A stretch of 64,000 nt of DNA from Coriobacteriaceae bacterium (lineage in GTDB: Bacteria; Actinomycetota; Coriobacteriia; Coriobacteriales; Coriobacteriaceae): NCBI GenBank assembly GCA_902363125.1, contig CABIZD010000004.1, positions 62,001 through 126,000 of the forward strand. Direction: 5' to 3'. Shown here one piece after another: positions 49,689 to 58,460 of this stretch. The notes beneath the pieces are model-generated. The model did not search any database. It was given only the letters and a program-made list of their open reading frames with translations, and had not been told where the DNA came from. The position numbers and the translations under genes are program-made. The stretch's first letter is position 1. The number at the start of each line of letters is the position of its first letter.

Positions 49689-50348
49689 ATGGAGACGACC
49701 GCGCGCGGCGATGTACCAAAAACACTGCATAACATCGCGTTTGTCAGTATTCCCGAAAGCGCCGATCTTGAGTTTTTGCTTTGGGACCTGCAGGATGCCA
49801 TCGCCGCCTATGCCCGGCTTTCCGACACCGTACTCCCCCACCCGGTTGACTTGAAGGCGGATGATGCCGGTGCAGTCGATGGCATAGTGCTCGCTGTTGA
49901 TGATGCATTTGACGATGAGGCTATGATCGCTGTCGAGCAGATACTCGATCGCCTTGGGAATACAGAAACACGCGTCTATGTCGTCGTCCAGGCCCTGTCC
50001 AACAACGCCAAGCAGACGGACGAAGTCCTCGACCGCCTGTATCGGGCATGTCTTCTACGTGACCTGCCATGGTGCGACGGCGTTGTCGTCTGCACCGGCA
50101 CCGGCATCGCAGCGCTTCGCCACTCCCCGCGCATGGGTCTCTTGCGTCGGCCATTTTCGGAAGCGATGGATAAGCTTGTGGGCGCCGTACGCATGGGCTG
50201 CTCCATTAAGCATGCGCAGCTGCTTGGCGGTGGCAATGCCGGAGGCGTCGATGCCGACGGCATGGTGCGCGTCAAGCCCGCGCTGCCCGCACCGATCTGG
50301 CATGCCATCATGAAACGCCTCGGCACCCGCGCCCAATCAGATATCTAA
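49689..50348 (+). CDS. Hypothetical protein, flavodoxin/reductase-like context
   Basis: 219 residues, not recognised. It has an alternating alpha/beta look: KTLHNIAFVSIPESADLEFLLWDL, GIVLAVDDAFDDEAMIAVEQIL, TRVYVVVQALSNNAKQTDEVLDRLYRACL and CDGVVVCTGTGIAALRHSPRMG could each form a strand-helix unit, as in flavodoxin-like proteins. No signal peptide or membrane segment. GGAAAGGAGG precedes the ATG at 49689. It is divergent from the aminotransferase gene and convergent with the glycosylase gene. No function is assigned. Confidence 0.7.
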   Translation: METTARGDVPKTLHNIAFVSIPESADLEFLLWDLQDAIAAYARLSDTVLPHPVDLKADDAGAVDGIVLAVDDAFDDEAMIAVEQILDRLGNTETRVYVVVQALSNNAKQTDEVLDRLYRACLLRDLPWCDGVVVCTGTGIAALRHSPRMGLLRRPFSEAMDKLVGAVRMGCSIKHAQLLGGGNAGGVDADGMVRVKPALPAPIWHAIMKRLGTRAQSDI

Positions 50349-50361
50349 ATTAAAGAGCGCC

Positions 50362-50913
50362 TCAGTCAACGGCCTCGCGCCAGCGCCCAACAAGGCGCTC
50401 TAGGCGCCATGCCGCATTGGCGGGACTTGTCGACGGCAGAACGATGGCCGGCAGCCCGGTGCGTTCTTGTAGATAGCGCTTGTAGAGCCGGCCAGCTGTA
50501 CCACCGTTGCATATCACCTGCTTAATGGGAGCCGCGTCGGTAATGCGCTCGATATGTGCCGGCACAACGTTTTTGATGCTGGCGTCACTCGAACCCTTAA
50601 TATCGCAGCTCTCGATCACGTCCCACAGGGCCACACCGCCGTTGAGCAGCATGGCCCGCTTGGCGGCAATCGAGGCATCGAGCGTCGCGGGCTCACCGCT
50701 TGCCAAAGGATCGCCCTCGTTGGGCGGCACGGGCACACCGAGGCACGCGGCCATCACGCGCCAAAAGCGATTCTGAGGGTTGCCGTAATAAAAGGCATTG
50801 GCGCGCGAAAGCACCGAGGGAAACGACCCGAGCACCAAAACGCGCGAGTGCTGGTCGAACACGGGCTCAAACCCATGCTCAATATGTTGATAGCCCTCGT
50901 CAGACGCTGCCAT
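50362..50913 (-). CDS. DNA-deoxyinosine glycosylase (uracil-DNA glycosylase superfamily)
   Basis: 183 residues. RVLVLGSFPSVLSRANAFYYGNPQNRFWRVMAACLG is the signature start of the hypoxanthine-DNA glycosylase branch; the second motif is LPSTSPANAAW. Such enzymes remove deaminated adenine (hypoxanthine), and often uracil, from DNA to begin base excision repair. It directly follows the amylase gene, with 3 bp between that stop and its own... reading in the transcribed direction it lies downstream? No: it is transcribed toward lower coordinates, so the amylase gene is upstream of no part of it; the glycosylase ATG (50913) is 3 bp below the amylase stop (50917), making it the second gene of that pair. 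Confidence 0.85.
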   Translation of the reverse strand: MAASDEGYQHIEHGFEPVFDQHSRVLVLGSFPSVLSRANAFYYGNPQNRFWRVMAACLGVPVPPNEGDPLASGEPATLDASIAAKRAMLLNGGVALWDVIESCDIKGSSDASIKNVVPAHIERITDAAPIKQVICNGGTAGRLYKRYLQERTGLPAIVLPSTSPANAAWRLERLVGRWREAVD

Positions 50914-50916
50914 GGC

Positions 50917-52293
50917 CTAGGCCCTCAGCAGATAACGCACCTCGTAGGGTGCAAGCTCAAGGGCACCCGACAGCTCGACCGTGGGCGCATCGTCGGCAAG
51001 CAGGTCGACGAAGGAGCCGCTGAGTTCGCCAGCTCCAAAGGTGTAGGGCTCGTTCACGGCATTGACCGCCACGAGCACCGTCGCATCGTCGCAGGCGCGC
51101 TCGAACAGCAGCTGCTTGTTCTGGATCACCACGTTGCGATAGGCACCGTAGTTGAGGGCACGGGCTGCCGCGTCGTTTGCCGAGCGCAGGTGCGCCAGCT
51201 GCGTGACAAATGCCGTCAGCTCGTTGGGCGCGGGCTCATCGAGCGCAGGACGTAGCGCCCAATCGCCATCGGGGCCGCCCTTTTCGCCGGCAATCCCCCA
51301 CTCGCTGCCGTAGTAGACGCACGGAATGCCCGGCATACCAAAGAGCATGCCGTAGGCGGGGCGCAGGCAGGACTTGTCCGTCAGGATGCTCGCCAGGCGC
51401 GGCACGTCGTGGTTGTCGACAAACGACAGCAGATGCTTGCCGCGATAAATGCACCAGGGGTCGCCGCCAAACTGGCGATGAAGCGAGTGGGCAATCTCGA
51501 ACATGTTGACCGAGTTAAAGCTGGAGTACAGGCCCTTGTAGCACTCGTAGTTGGTGCAGGAGTCGAGCATCTCGTCGTTGACGATCTGGTTGTAGTCGCC
51601 GTGGAGTGTCTCGCCGATCAGCACGAAGTCGGGCTTGAGCTCGCGGGTAAAGGCGTGTAGGCGGCGCATAAAATCGCGATCGAGCATATAGGCGACGTCC
51701 AGGCGCAGACCGTCGACGCCAAAGACTTCGGACCAGCGACGCACGGACTCAAGCAGGTAATCGACCACGGCAGGGTTTTGCAGGTTGAGCTTCACAAGCT
51801 CAAAATGGCCCTCCCAGCCCTCGTACCAAAAGCCGTCGCCGTAGCACGAGTCACCGTCAAAGCTAATGTGGAACCAGTCCTTGTAGGGCGAGTCCCACTT
51901 GCGCTCCCGCACGTCGCGGAAGGCCCAAAAACCGCGGCCGACGTGGTTGAAGACAGCATCGAGCACCACGCGGATGCCATGGGTATGCAGCGTGTCGCAT
52001 ACGGCGGCAAAGTCGGCATCCCCACCCAGGCGGCGGTCGATATGGCGCAGACTGCGCGTATCGTAGCCGTGACTATCAGACTCGAGCGGCGGGTTGATGA
52101 GCACGGCGCCAATACCGAGTTTTTGCAGGTAGTCGGCCCACTGGGCGATCTTCATGATGGGGGCATCGGAGTTGGGCGCGTCGTTGGCAGCCTGGGCGAG
52201 CTCATCCTCAGCAACGGGCGCGGCGTTTTCGCGCGGAGCTCCGCAAAAGCCCAGCGGATAGACCTGGTAGAACGTCGTCTCGTATGCCCACAT
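50917..52293 (-). CDS. Glycoside hydrolase family 13 alpha-amylase
   Basis: 458 residues. The four GH13 regions are present: DAVFNHVG, GLRLDVAYML (nucleophile Asp), LIGETLHG (acid/base Glu) and SFVDNHD (transition-state Asp). The lack of a signal peptide points to a cytoplasmic enzyme acting on imported maltodextrins or glycogen. A short C-terminal beta domain follows the barrel. Opening MWAYETTFYQVYPLGFCGAP resembles neopullulanase/maltogenic types. GGGAGGTTGCT precedes the ATG. The glycosylase gene follows 3 bp downstream. Confidence 0.93.
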   Translation of the reverse strand: MWAYETTFYQVYPLGFCGAPRENAAPVAEDELAQAANDAPNSDAPIMKIAQWADYLQKLGIGAVLINPPLESDSHGYDTRSLRHIDRRLGGDADFAAVCDTLHTHGIRVVLDAVFNHVGRGFWAFRDVRERKWDSPYKDWFHISFDGDSCYGDGFWYEGWEGHFELVKLNLQNPAVVDYLLESVRRWSEVFGVDGLRLDVAYMLDRDFMRRLHAFTRELKPDFVLIGETLHGDYNQIVNDEMLDSCTNYECYKGLYSSFNSVNMFEIAHSLHRQFGGDPWCIYRGKHLLSFVDNHDVPRLASILTDKSCLRPAYGMLFGMPGIPCVYYGSEWGIAGEKGGPDGDWALRPALDEPAPNELTAFVTQLAHLRSANDAAARALNYGAYRNVVIQNKQLLFERACDDATVLVAVNAVNEPYTFGAGELSGSFVDLLADDAPTVELSGALELAPYEVRYLLRA

Positions 52294-52399
52294 AGCAACC
52301 TCCCGGTAAGCTCAACACAACGACATCCATTGTATGCCCAGCAGAGTAGTTAATTTGGGACGGGGCTCTTTTAGCCACCCCGACCCTCCTGGGTTGTGA

Positions 52400-53596
52400 T
52401 TAGGCGACGGGCTTGGCGCGACGGATGGCTGGGAACAGCACGGTGATGGCGAGGATGACGCCCACGACGGTAATCGCCCCGCCCACGAAGCCAATCCAAG
52501 CGATACCGGGACCCGAAACCACGGCACCGCCGATTGCGGTGCCCGTGCCGATGCCCAGATTGAACAGGCCCGAGAAGATCGACATGGCGACGGCCGACGA
52601 ATCCGCCGGCGTGTACTTGATGAGCTCGGCCTGGAACGCCACGTTAAAGGCCGTGGCGCAGCAGCCCCACAGCGCGCAGACGGCAAGCACTGCCACGAGC
52701 GACGATGCGACCGGACCCATAAGCAGCAGAGCCACCGGCACGCCGGAGAGCGTGATAGCCAAGAACGGGAAGCGATGCCCGTCGAACAGGCGGCCAAACA
52801 GCCAGCTGCCCACCAGACCGGAGAAGCCAAACGCCGTCAGCGTCATGGTGATGGCGCCCGCGTCGACGTGTGCGACCTGCGCCAGGAAAGGCTCAATGTA
52901 GCTGTAGCTTGCGTAATAGCCGGTCGCCATAAAAACCGTGACCGCGTAGAGCGCGACCAGGAACGGATTCTTGAGCAGCTCGGGCAGCTGTTTGACGGTA
53001 AAGCGCTCGCCCGCCGGCATGGCCGGGAACACCGCGGCCTGGTAGACGACCGCGATGGCTGAGAGGGCCCCGACCACGGCAAACGTCATGCGCCAGCCCA
53101 CGGCCAGCCCGATGGCGCGGCCGATCGGCAGGCCAAAGATCTGCGCGATGGACGAGCCCGTGGCGATCATGCTGATGGCGAGCGCTCCGTGGCGACTGTC
53201 GACCAGGCGCGAGGCCATAATCGAGGCGACCGACCAGAACACGGCATGCGCGCAGGCGACCACCAGACGTGCGCAAACCAAAATAGGATAGGTGGGCGCC
53301 ACGGCGGACAGGAACTGGCCCAGCGAGAACACGGCGAGCACGCCGAGCAGCATCCGCTTGAACTCAAAGCGCGAGGCAAACACCATAAGCGGCAGCGACA
53401 GCAGCATGACGCCCCAGGCGTAGACCGAGATCATGATGCCTGCTTGGGCCTCCGTGAGCGAGAACGATGCGGCAATATCAGTCAGAAGACCGATGGGCAT
53501 GAACTCCGACGTGTTGAATACGAACGCGCAACAGGCGAGCCCAATAAGCGGGAGCCACTGCTTGAGTGAGATGCCATCTTGTCTTGCCTGAGTCAT
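52400..53596 (-). CDS. Major facilitator superfamily transporter (AraJ/sugar-efflux-like)
   Basis: 398 residues with 12 hydrophobic segments. FNTSEFMPIGLLTDIAASFSLTEAQAGIMISVYAWGVMLLSLPLM is typical of the DHA1 drug/arabinose efflux group (AraJ, YdhP). It exports a small molecule using the proton gradient; substrate unknown. The start at 53596 (MTQARQDG) follows GAGAGG; an ATG at 53644 sits in the promoter. CTGACG-18-TATAAT (53633-53662) is its likely promoter. Confidence 0.9.
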   Translation of the reverse strand: MTQARQDGISLKQWLPLIGLACCAFVFNTSEFMPIGLLTDIAASFSLTEAQAGIMISVYAWGVMLLSLPLMVFASRFEFKRMLLGVLAVFSLGQFLSAVAPTYPILVCARLVVACAHAVFWSVASIMASRLVDSRHGALAISMIATGSSIAQIFGLPIGRAIGLAVGWRMTFAVVGALSAIAVVYQAAVFPAMPAGERFTVKQLPELLKNPFLVALYAVTVFMATGYYASYSYIEPFLAQVAHVDAGAITMTLTAFGFSGLVGSWLFGRLFDGHRFPFLAITLSGVPVALLLMGPVASSLVAVLAVCALWGCCATAFNVAFQAELIKYTPADSSAVAMSIFSGLFNLGIGTGTAIGGAVVSGPGIAWIGFVGGAITVVGVILAITVLFPAIRRAKPVA

Positions 53597-53632
53597 GTAG
53601 GAAACCTCTCCGATTGTCTTGGGCGGTGGGCG

Positions 53633-53662
53633 ATTATATAGCAACGGCCCCGCATCCGTCAG
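53633..53662 (-). promoter_or_regulatory. Promoter of the MFS transporter gene
   Basis: Minus strand CTGACG (53657-53662), 18 nt, TATAAT (53633-53638). The -35 box and spacer lie in the loop and right arm of the hairpin at 53646-53677. Confidence 0.65.
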
Positions 53663-53677
53663 TACAGATGCGGGGCC
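53646..53677 (-). terminator. Hairpin downstream of feoAB
   Basis: GGCCCCGCATC...GATGCGGGGCC, 11-bp perfect stem, 43 bp after the feoB stop. No U-run follows; the sequence runs into the MFS -10 box. Termination may be weak. Confidence 0.6.
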
Positions 53678-53719
53678 GCAATCAACTCAATACACAGAGG
53701 TTGCGCCGTCAATAAATAA

Positions 53720-56080
53720 CTAAGCCAAACCCAGCAATATGCCCGCCGAATGCACGACAAACGCCACGATCCAGGCGACCGTCACCTGAAACGCGAACAC
53801 AGCAACGGCATAGCGCGTGCCCAGCTCGCTCTTGACGGCGCCGATGGACGCCACGCAGGGCGGGTACAGCAGCGTAAAGACCAGGAACACGTAAGCGGTA
53901 AACGGCGAAAACATGGTTGACAGCACCGCGGGCGACGTTGCGCCCAAAAGCACCGTGAGCGTCGAGATGACGCTCTCCTTGGCAATAAGTCCGGTGACGA
54001 GCGCCGTCGACGCACGCCAGTCGCCAAAGCCGAGCGGCGCCAGCAGCGGAGCGATAATGCTGCCCAGACCTGCAAGCAGACTCTGCGACTGATCGGCGAC
54101 CACATTAAAGCGGATATCGAACGTCTGGAGAAACCAAATGACCACCGTAGCGGCAAAGATAATGGTGAAGGCCTTGGTGATGAAGTCCTTGGCCTTATCC
54201 CATGCCAGCATCACCGTCGTCTTGACGCTCGGCAGGCGGTAATTGGGAAGCTCCATGATAAACGGCACCGGGTCACCCTTAAATGCCGTTCGGTTGAGCA
54301 CCAAAGCCGCGATGCAGCCGACCACGATACCAATCAGATAGAGCGAGACCATGGCGGGAACCGTCGCCTGCGGGAAAAACGCCCCACACAGCAGACCGTA
54401 GACCGGCAACTTGGCCGAACAGCTCATGAACGGCGTGAGCATGACCGTCATCTTGCGGTCGTGCTCGGATGGGAGCGTACGGGTCGACATGATAGCCGGC
54501 ACGGTGCAGCCAAAACCGACGAGCATGGGCACGAAGCTGCGGCCCGACAGGCCAAAGCGACGCAATACCTTATCCATGACAAAGGCTACGCGTGCCATGT
54601 AGCCGGAGTCTTCCAGAATGGAGAGGAACAAAAAGAGCACGACGATAATCGGCAGGAAGGTCAGCACGCTGCCAACGCCCGTAAGCACGCCGTCGACAGC
54701 CAGCGAGCGCACCACGTCGTTGGTACCGAACGCCTTGAGGCCCGCATCGGCCGAGGCGATGATGACAGCGATACCGTCCTCCATGAGTCCCTGCAACGCC
54801 GCGCCGATCACGCCAAACGTCAGCCAAAAGACGAGGCCCATGATCACCAGAAACGCCGGAATGGCCGTATAGCGACCCGTCAGAATGCGGTCGATTTTGA
54901 CAGAGCGCACGTGTTCGCGGCTCTCGTGCGGCTTGACGACGCAGCGCCCGCACACATCGCCGATAAAGCTAAAGCGCATGTCCGCCAGCGCAGACAGGCG
55001 GTCGGTGCCGGCCTCGCCCTCCATCTGGGTGATGATGTGCTCGATAGCGTCGAGCTCGTTGCGATCCAGGTGAAGCGCCTCGGTCACCAGCTCGTCGCCC
55101 TCAACCAGCTTGGTCGCCGCAAAGCGCACCGGGATGTGCGCCGTCACGGCATGGTCCTCGATCAGGTTAGCAATGCCGTGGATGCAGCGATGCAGCGCGC
55201 CGCCGTCTGGACCATCGGGCGCGCAGAAGTCCAGGCGACCGGGGCGCTCGCGGAACCGCGCCACGTGCAAGGCATGATCCACCAACTCGCCGATACCCTC
55301 GTTGCGGGCAGCGCTAATGGGAACAACGGGCACGCCCAACAGGCTCTCGAGCAGGTTGACGTCCACGGCGCCGCCGTTGGCGGTCACCTCGTCCATCATG
55401 TTGAGCGCGATGACCATGGGACGGTCGAGCTCCATGAGCTGCAGTGTCAGGTACAGGTTACGCTCGATGTTGGTAGCGTCAATGATGTCGATGATGGCGT
55501 CCGGGCGCTCGTCAAGGATGAACTGACGGCTCACGACCTCTTCGCCCGTGTACGGCGACAGCGAATAAATACCGGGCAGGTCGGTAACGCTCGCCTCGGG
55601 GTGGTTACGGATAGTGCCGTCCTTGCGGTCGACCGTCACGCCGGGAAAGTTACCGACATGCTGGTTGGAGCCCGTCAGCTGGTTGAATAACGTGGTCTTG
55701 CCACAGTTTTGGTTGCCGGCGAGGGCAAAGTGCAGCGGCGCGCCCTCGGGCACGGCCGTCTTTGCCGCACGGGGCGAATACGTCCCCTCGCCGAGTGCCG
55801 GATGCTCCGTCGTGCCGATTGCAGCGTTAGCGCGCGGACCCATATCGGTATCGTGAATGCCCACGAGCTCAATGCGGGCGGCATCGTCCTTGCGCAGCGT
55901 CAGCTCGTAACCGCGCAGGCGAATCTCGAGCGGGTCGCCCATGGGGGCGTACTTCATCATGGTGACTTCGGTGCCCGGCGTTAGACCCATGTCCAAAATA
56001 TGCTGTCGGAGTGCCTGATCGTCCGATGCCACCGATGCGACAACGGCGTCCTTTCCGATCTCGAGTGTATCGAGCTTCAC
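53720..56080 (-). CDS. feoB: Ferrous iron transporter, FeoA-FeoB fusion
   Basis: 786 residues. Residues 1-75 are a FeoA-like SH3 domain (ILDMGLTPGTEVTMMKYAPMGDPLEIRLRGYELTLRKDDA). A linker leads to the FeoB G domain: G1 GNQNCGKTT (122-130), FPGVTVDRKDG, DLPGIYSLSP and NMMDE. Membrane domain with Gate motifs (GFGCTVPAIMSTRTL, MSCSAKLPVYGLLCGAFF) follows. It imports Fe2+ under anaerobic conditions. GTG start at 56080 after GAAAGGATGAG. Upstream, 56081-56201 has a TTGACT box and a GGTTAGCC half-site that might be bound by a DtxR-type regulator, not proven. Confidence 0.95.
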   Translation of the reverse strand: MKLDTLEIGKDAVVASVASDDQALRQHILDMGLTPGTEVTMMKYAPMGDPLEIRLRGYELTLRKDDAARIELVGIHDTDMGPRANAAIGTTEHPALGEGTYSPRAAKTAVPEGAPLHFALAGNQNCGKTTLFNQLTGSNQHVGNFPGVTVDRKDGTIRNHPEASVTDLPGIYSLSPYTGEEVVSRQFILDERPDAIIDIIDATNIERNLYLTLQLMELDRPMVIALNMMDEVTANGGAVDVNLLESLLGVPVVPISAARNEGIGELVDHALHVARFRERPGRLDFCAPDGPDGGALHRCIHGIANLIEDHAVTAHIPVRFAATKLVEGDELVTEALHLDRNELDAIEHIITQMEGEAGTDRLSALADMRFSFIGDVCGRCVVKPHESREHVRSVKIDRILTGRYTAIPAFLVIMGLVFWLTFGVIGAALQGLMEDGIAVIIASADAGLKAFGTNDVVRSLAVDGVLTGVGSVLTFLPIIVVLFLFLSILEDSGYMARVAFVMDKVLRRFGLSGRSFVPMLVGFGCTVPAIMSTRTLPSEHDRKMTVMLTPFMSCSAKLPVYGLLCGAFFPQATVPAMVSLYLIGIVVGCIAALVLNRTAFKGDPVPFIMELPNYRLPSVKTTVMLAWDKAKDFITKAFTIIFAATVVIWFLQTFDIRFNVVADQSQSLLAGLGSIIAPLLAPLGFGDWRASTALVTGLIAKESVISTLTVLLGATSPAVLSTMFSPFTAYVFLVFTLLYPPCVASIGAVKSELGTRYAVAVFAFQVTVAWIVAFVVHSAGILLGLA

Positions 56081-56201
56081 GCGCTCATCCTTTCGTTAGA
56101 CGCGGTTAACCGTTTACCGGGGCTAACCAACTCGTAACGACAAATGATAGCGCTCTGAACTATTTTATAAAGTCAAATACCGATGTTTACCTGCGCAAAC
56201 T

Positions 56202-56522
56202 TTATGCGGTGCGCCCCGAAAGCTCTTTGCGCATACCGCTCAGCGAGATCGAAATGGAACCCGACCGCGCGGTAGCAGTGAGTCGATCACCCTCAACCGA
56301 CCCCGTGCATGTAAAGGGCGCCTTGCCCATCAAGACGTGGGAGATAGTACCCGAGAGCTCAAAGAAATCGCACTCAGCGCGGGCACCCGAGAGAGCGATA
56401 TTGAGACCCCTGACGTTTAGTACTGCCCTGAGCGCGCCGTTCACCCCATGTGAAAACGTCACCTCGCCGCGCTTGCTCCCCACCGGCGTCTGGGCCAAAA
56501 CCACATACGTACCCTCAAGCAT
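56202..56522 (-). CDS. Small all-beta hypothetical protein
   Basis: 106 residues. The sequence is built of short Gly/Ser/Thr-rich strands with two similar halves: GTYVVLAQTPVGSKRGEVTF and HVLMGKAPFTCTGSVEGDRLTATA, which suggests a small beta barrel. I recall similar stand-alone or C-terminal modules in gut clostridia and coriobacteria, without known function. The start at 56522 (MLEGTYVV) follows GAGGAGGAG. It lies on the same strand as, and 121 bp below, feoAB, though the iron link is only positional. Confidence 0.7.
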   Translation of the reverse strand: MLEGTYVVLAQTPVGSKRGEVTFSHGVNGALRAVLNVRGLNIALSGARAECDFFELSGTISHVLMGKAPFTCTGSVEGDRLTATARSGSISISLSGMRKELSGRTA

Positions 56523-56569
56523 GGCTCCTCCTCTAAGCAGACTTTTTGAAACGGGCAAGTAGTCTACTT

Positions 56570-57469
56570 TTACATATGGCGCTCCAGGAAGCGGAAGGCT
56601 AGACGAATCCAGGGACGGACTGCCACCTGTTTGTCCTCGTTGTCGACCGCGGTGTTGGCGTTGCCGAGCGAAAGTCCGTGGCCACCTTGGTCAAAGACGT
56701 GCATCTCGCAAGCGACGCCCTCCTCGGCCATGCGCTGCGCAAACGGATAGACCTGTGCGATCGGCGCCGTCTTATCATCGGACACACCCCACACAAAGGT
56801 CGGGGGCATCTGACGCGAAACATGTGTGGTGGGGCAGATATCGGCCAAATGCTCGTCAGTTGCCTCGCCACCCGTCACCATCGACAGGTAGTCGTTGAGC
56901 AGATCGCGCCCCGTCTTGCCGCCCGTCTTTGGCACGCGCAGGTCGATGCGCGGGTCGCGCGTCTGCATGTCGCGCACATAGGCAAAGTCGAGCAGCGGAT
57001 AGCCCAGCACCACGGCATCGGGACGAATGTCGTCCGGACGCGCCCCTGCCAGGCCCGCGAAGGGACCAGCCTTCCATTGCGTTGCCAGCGAGGCGCAGAT
57101 CATACCGCCCGCAGAAAAGCCCACGACACACACGCGCTTGGGATCGACATGCCACTCGTCGGCATTCGCACGCACCGTGGCGACCATCTTGGCAAGATCT
57201 GCCTGCGGGTGCGGAAAACTTACGTCACCCGTGCCGCTCGTCACATAGTTGAGCACAAAGGCCTGGTAACCGTGATCCAAAAACGCAAACGCCACGGGAT
57301 CCTGCTCATGCGGAGCGATATGCGTAAACCCACCTCCGCCGCAGATAATCACGGCAGGGCGGCGGCCATTCGGTTTATCGGGCAGCGGCTCGGCACCCAA
57401 ATACGTAAACGTCGCCGGATATTCCTCGGTCGGCTCCTCGCCCCACAGCGCATGGTTCTCAATAATCAT
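56570..57469 (-). CDS. Alpha/beta hydrolase (esterase, BD-FAE/acetyl-xylan esterase-like)
   Basis: 299 residues. RPAVIICGGGGFTHIAPHEQDPVAFAF carries the oxyanion-hole glycines, VCVVGFSAGGMICASL the nucleophile Ser, and HVFDQGGHGLSLG the catalytic His. Similar proteins deacetylate xylan oligosaccharides or other esters. No signal peptide, so cytoplasmic. Start at 57469 follows GGAGGGAG. A longer open frame to 58318 is antisense to the PTS IIA gene and is not used. Confidence 0.88.
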   Translation of the reverse strand: MIIENHALWGEEPTEEYPATFTYLGAEPLPDKPNGRRPAVIICGGGGFTHIAPHEQDPVAFAFLDHGYQAFVLNYVTSGTGDVSFPHPQADLAKMVATVRANADEWHVDPKRVCVVGFSAGGMICASLATQWKAGPFAGLAGARPDDIRPDAVVLGYPLLDFAYVRDMQTRDPRIDLRVPKTGGKTGRDLLNDYLSMVTGGEATDEHLADICPTTHVSRQMPPTFVWGVSDDKTAPIAQVYPFAQRMAEEGVACEMHVFDQGGHGLSLGNANTAVDNEDKQVAVRPWIRLAFRFLERHM

Positions 57470-57595
57470 AGGTGCTCCCTCCGTGCGATTCGTGCGCACT
57501 CGTTTTTCGCACCTTAGCGTACCCCACTTGAGCCCGCGGCGCAGAAACACCCCCGCAATAAGTTGGCCTTCAACTGATATATCACAAAATCGCTG

Positions 57596-57624
57596 TTCAG
57601 AGGTATCGTTGGACAGCGTAAAAT
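57596..57624 (+). promoter_or_regulatory. Promoter of the PTS IIA gene
   Basis: TTCAGA (57596-57601), 17 nt, TAAAAT (57619-57624), about 90 nt before the start codon. Confidence 0.55.
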
Positions 57625-57715
57625 AGGAGCGCTGACCGTGCTGGGAAACACGTACGAAACGTTTCCGGCAAACCACACGCGTGCAACATGCGCGCCTGAT
57701 ACGTTGGAGGCATCT

Positions 57716-58279
57716 ATGGGTCTGCTCGATTCGCTCAAGTCCACGTTCACTTCGTCGGGCGAGGCGTCCGTTCCGCCCGCAGCAAGCTTCGCCACCCGCG
57801 AAGGCGTCATCTACGCTCCTGTCAACGGCGTGCTCGTCAATCTGAGTGAGGTTCCCGATGAGACCATCGCCTCGGGCATGCTCGGCCAGGGCTACGGCAT
57901 CGAGCCCATTACCGGCACCATTTACGCCCCCGCTAACGGCCGTATCGGCGCCACCACCGTCACCAACCACTCCATCGGCATGATCACCGAGGACGGTCTT
58001 CGCGTGTTCATCCATGTTGGCCTGGGCACCGTGGAAATGAACGGCAAGGGTTTTGCCCGCTTTGTCGAGATGGGCGACACGGTCAAGGCCGGCCAGCCGC
58101 TCATCAGCTTCGACCGCGACGCTATCAAGGCCGCCGGTCACGAGGACATCGTGACCGTCATCATCTCTGAGCTCGACCGCCTCAAGAGCATCGACCACGT
58201 CGGCGAGTCTGGCACGCTTATCGGCGGCAATCCGCTCGTCAAGCTTGGCGATCCGCTGCTGGTTGCCAAGACCAAGTAG
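57716..58279 (+). CDS. PTS glucose-type IIA protein, stand-alone
   Basis: 187 residues. [33 protein letters not shown] begins the EIIA-Glc fold. His85 (TNHSIGMI) and His100 ([17 protein letters not shown]) match the two active-site histidines of E. coli IIA-Glc, of which the second is phosphorylated by HPr. TTGGAGG precedes the ATG at 57716; longer frames upstream have no ribosome site. With no IIB or IIC attached it must serve a separate transporter, possibly the IIC at 20124. Confidence 0.92.
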   Translation: MGLLDSLKSTFTSSGEASVPPAASFATREGVIYAPVNGVLVNLSEVPDETIASGMLGQGYGIEPITGTIYAPANGRIGATTVTNHSIGMITEDGLRVFIHVGLGTVEMNGKGFARFVEMGDTVKAGQPLISFDRDAIKAAGHEDIVTVIISELDRLKSIDHVGESGTLIGGNPLVKLGDPLLVAKTK

Positions 58280-58316
58280 CCAGGCCCCGCGCCACACAGC
58301 CAAAAGGCACCTCGTC

Positions 58317-58350
58317 AAGCGCCCGCGACCATTTGGCCGCGGGCGCTTTT
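58317..58350 (+). terminator. Terminator of the PTS IIA gene
   Basis: AAGCGCCCGCG...CGCGGGCGCTT followed by TT, 37 bp after the stop. Confidence 0.92.
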
Positions 58351-58460
58351 CGTTTGAAAAACCATCCCGCCAATGCCTTATCTGTATAGCCCAAATGAGC
58401 CGAGCTGCTAGAATATCGAACTGTATGGATAACTATCATTCAACCGTTATGGGAGGATAC

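Noticed and set aside
57470..58318. N-terminal extension of the esterase frame
   Set aside because: It is antisense to the PTS IIA gene; GGAGGGAG supports the start at 57469.
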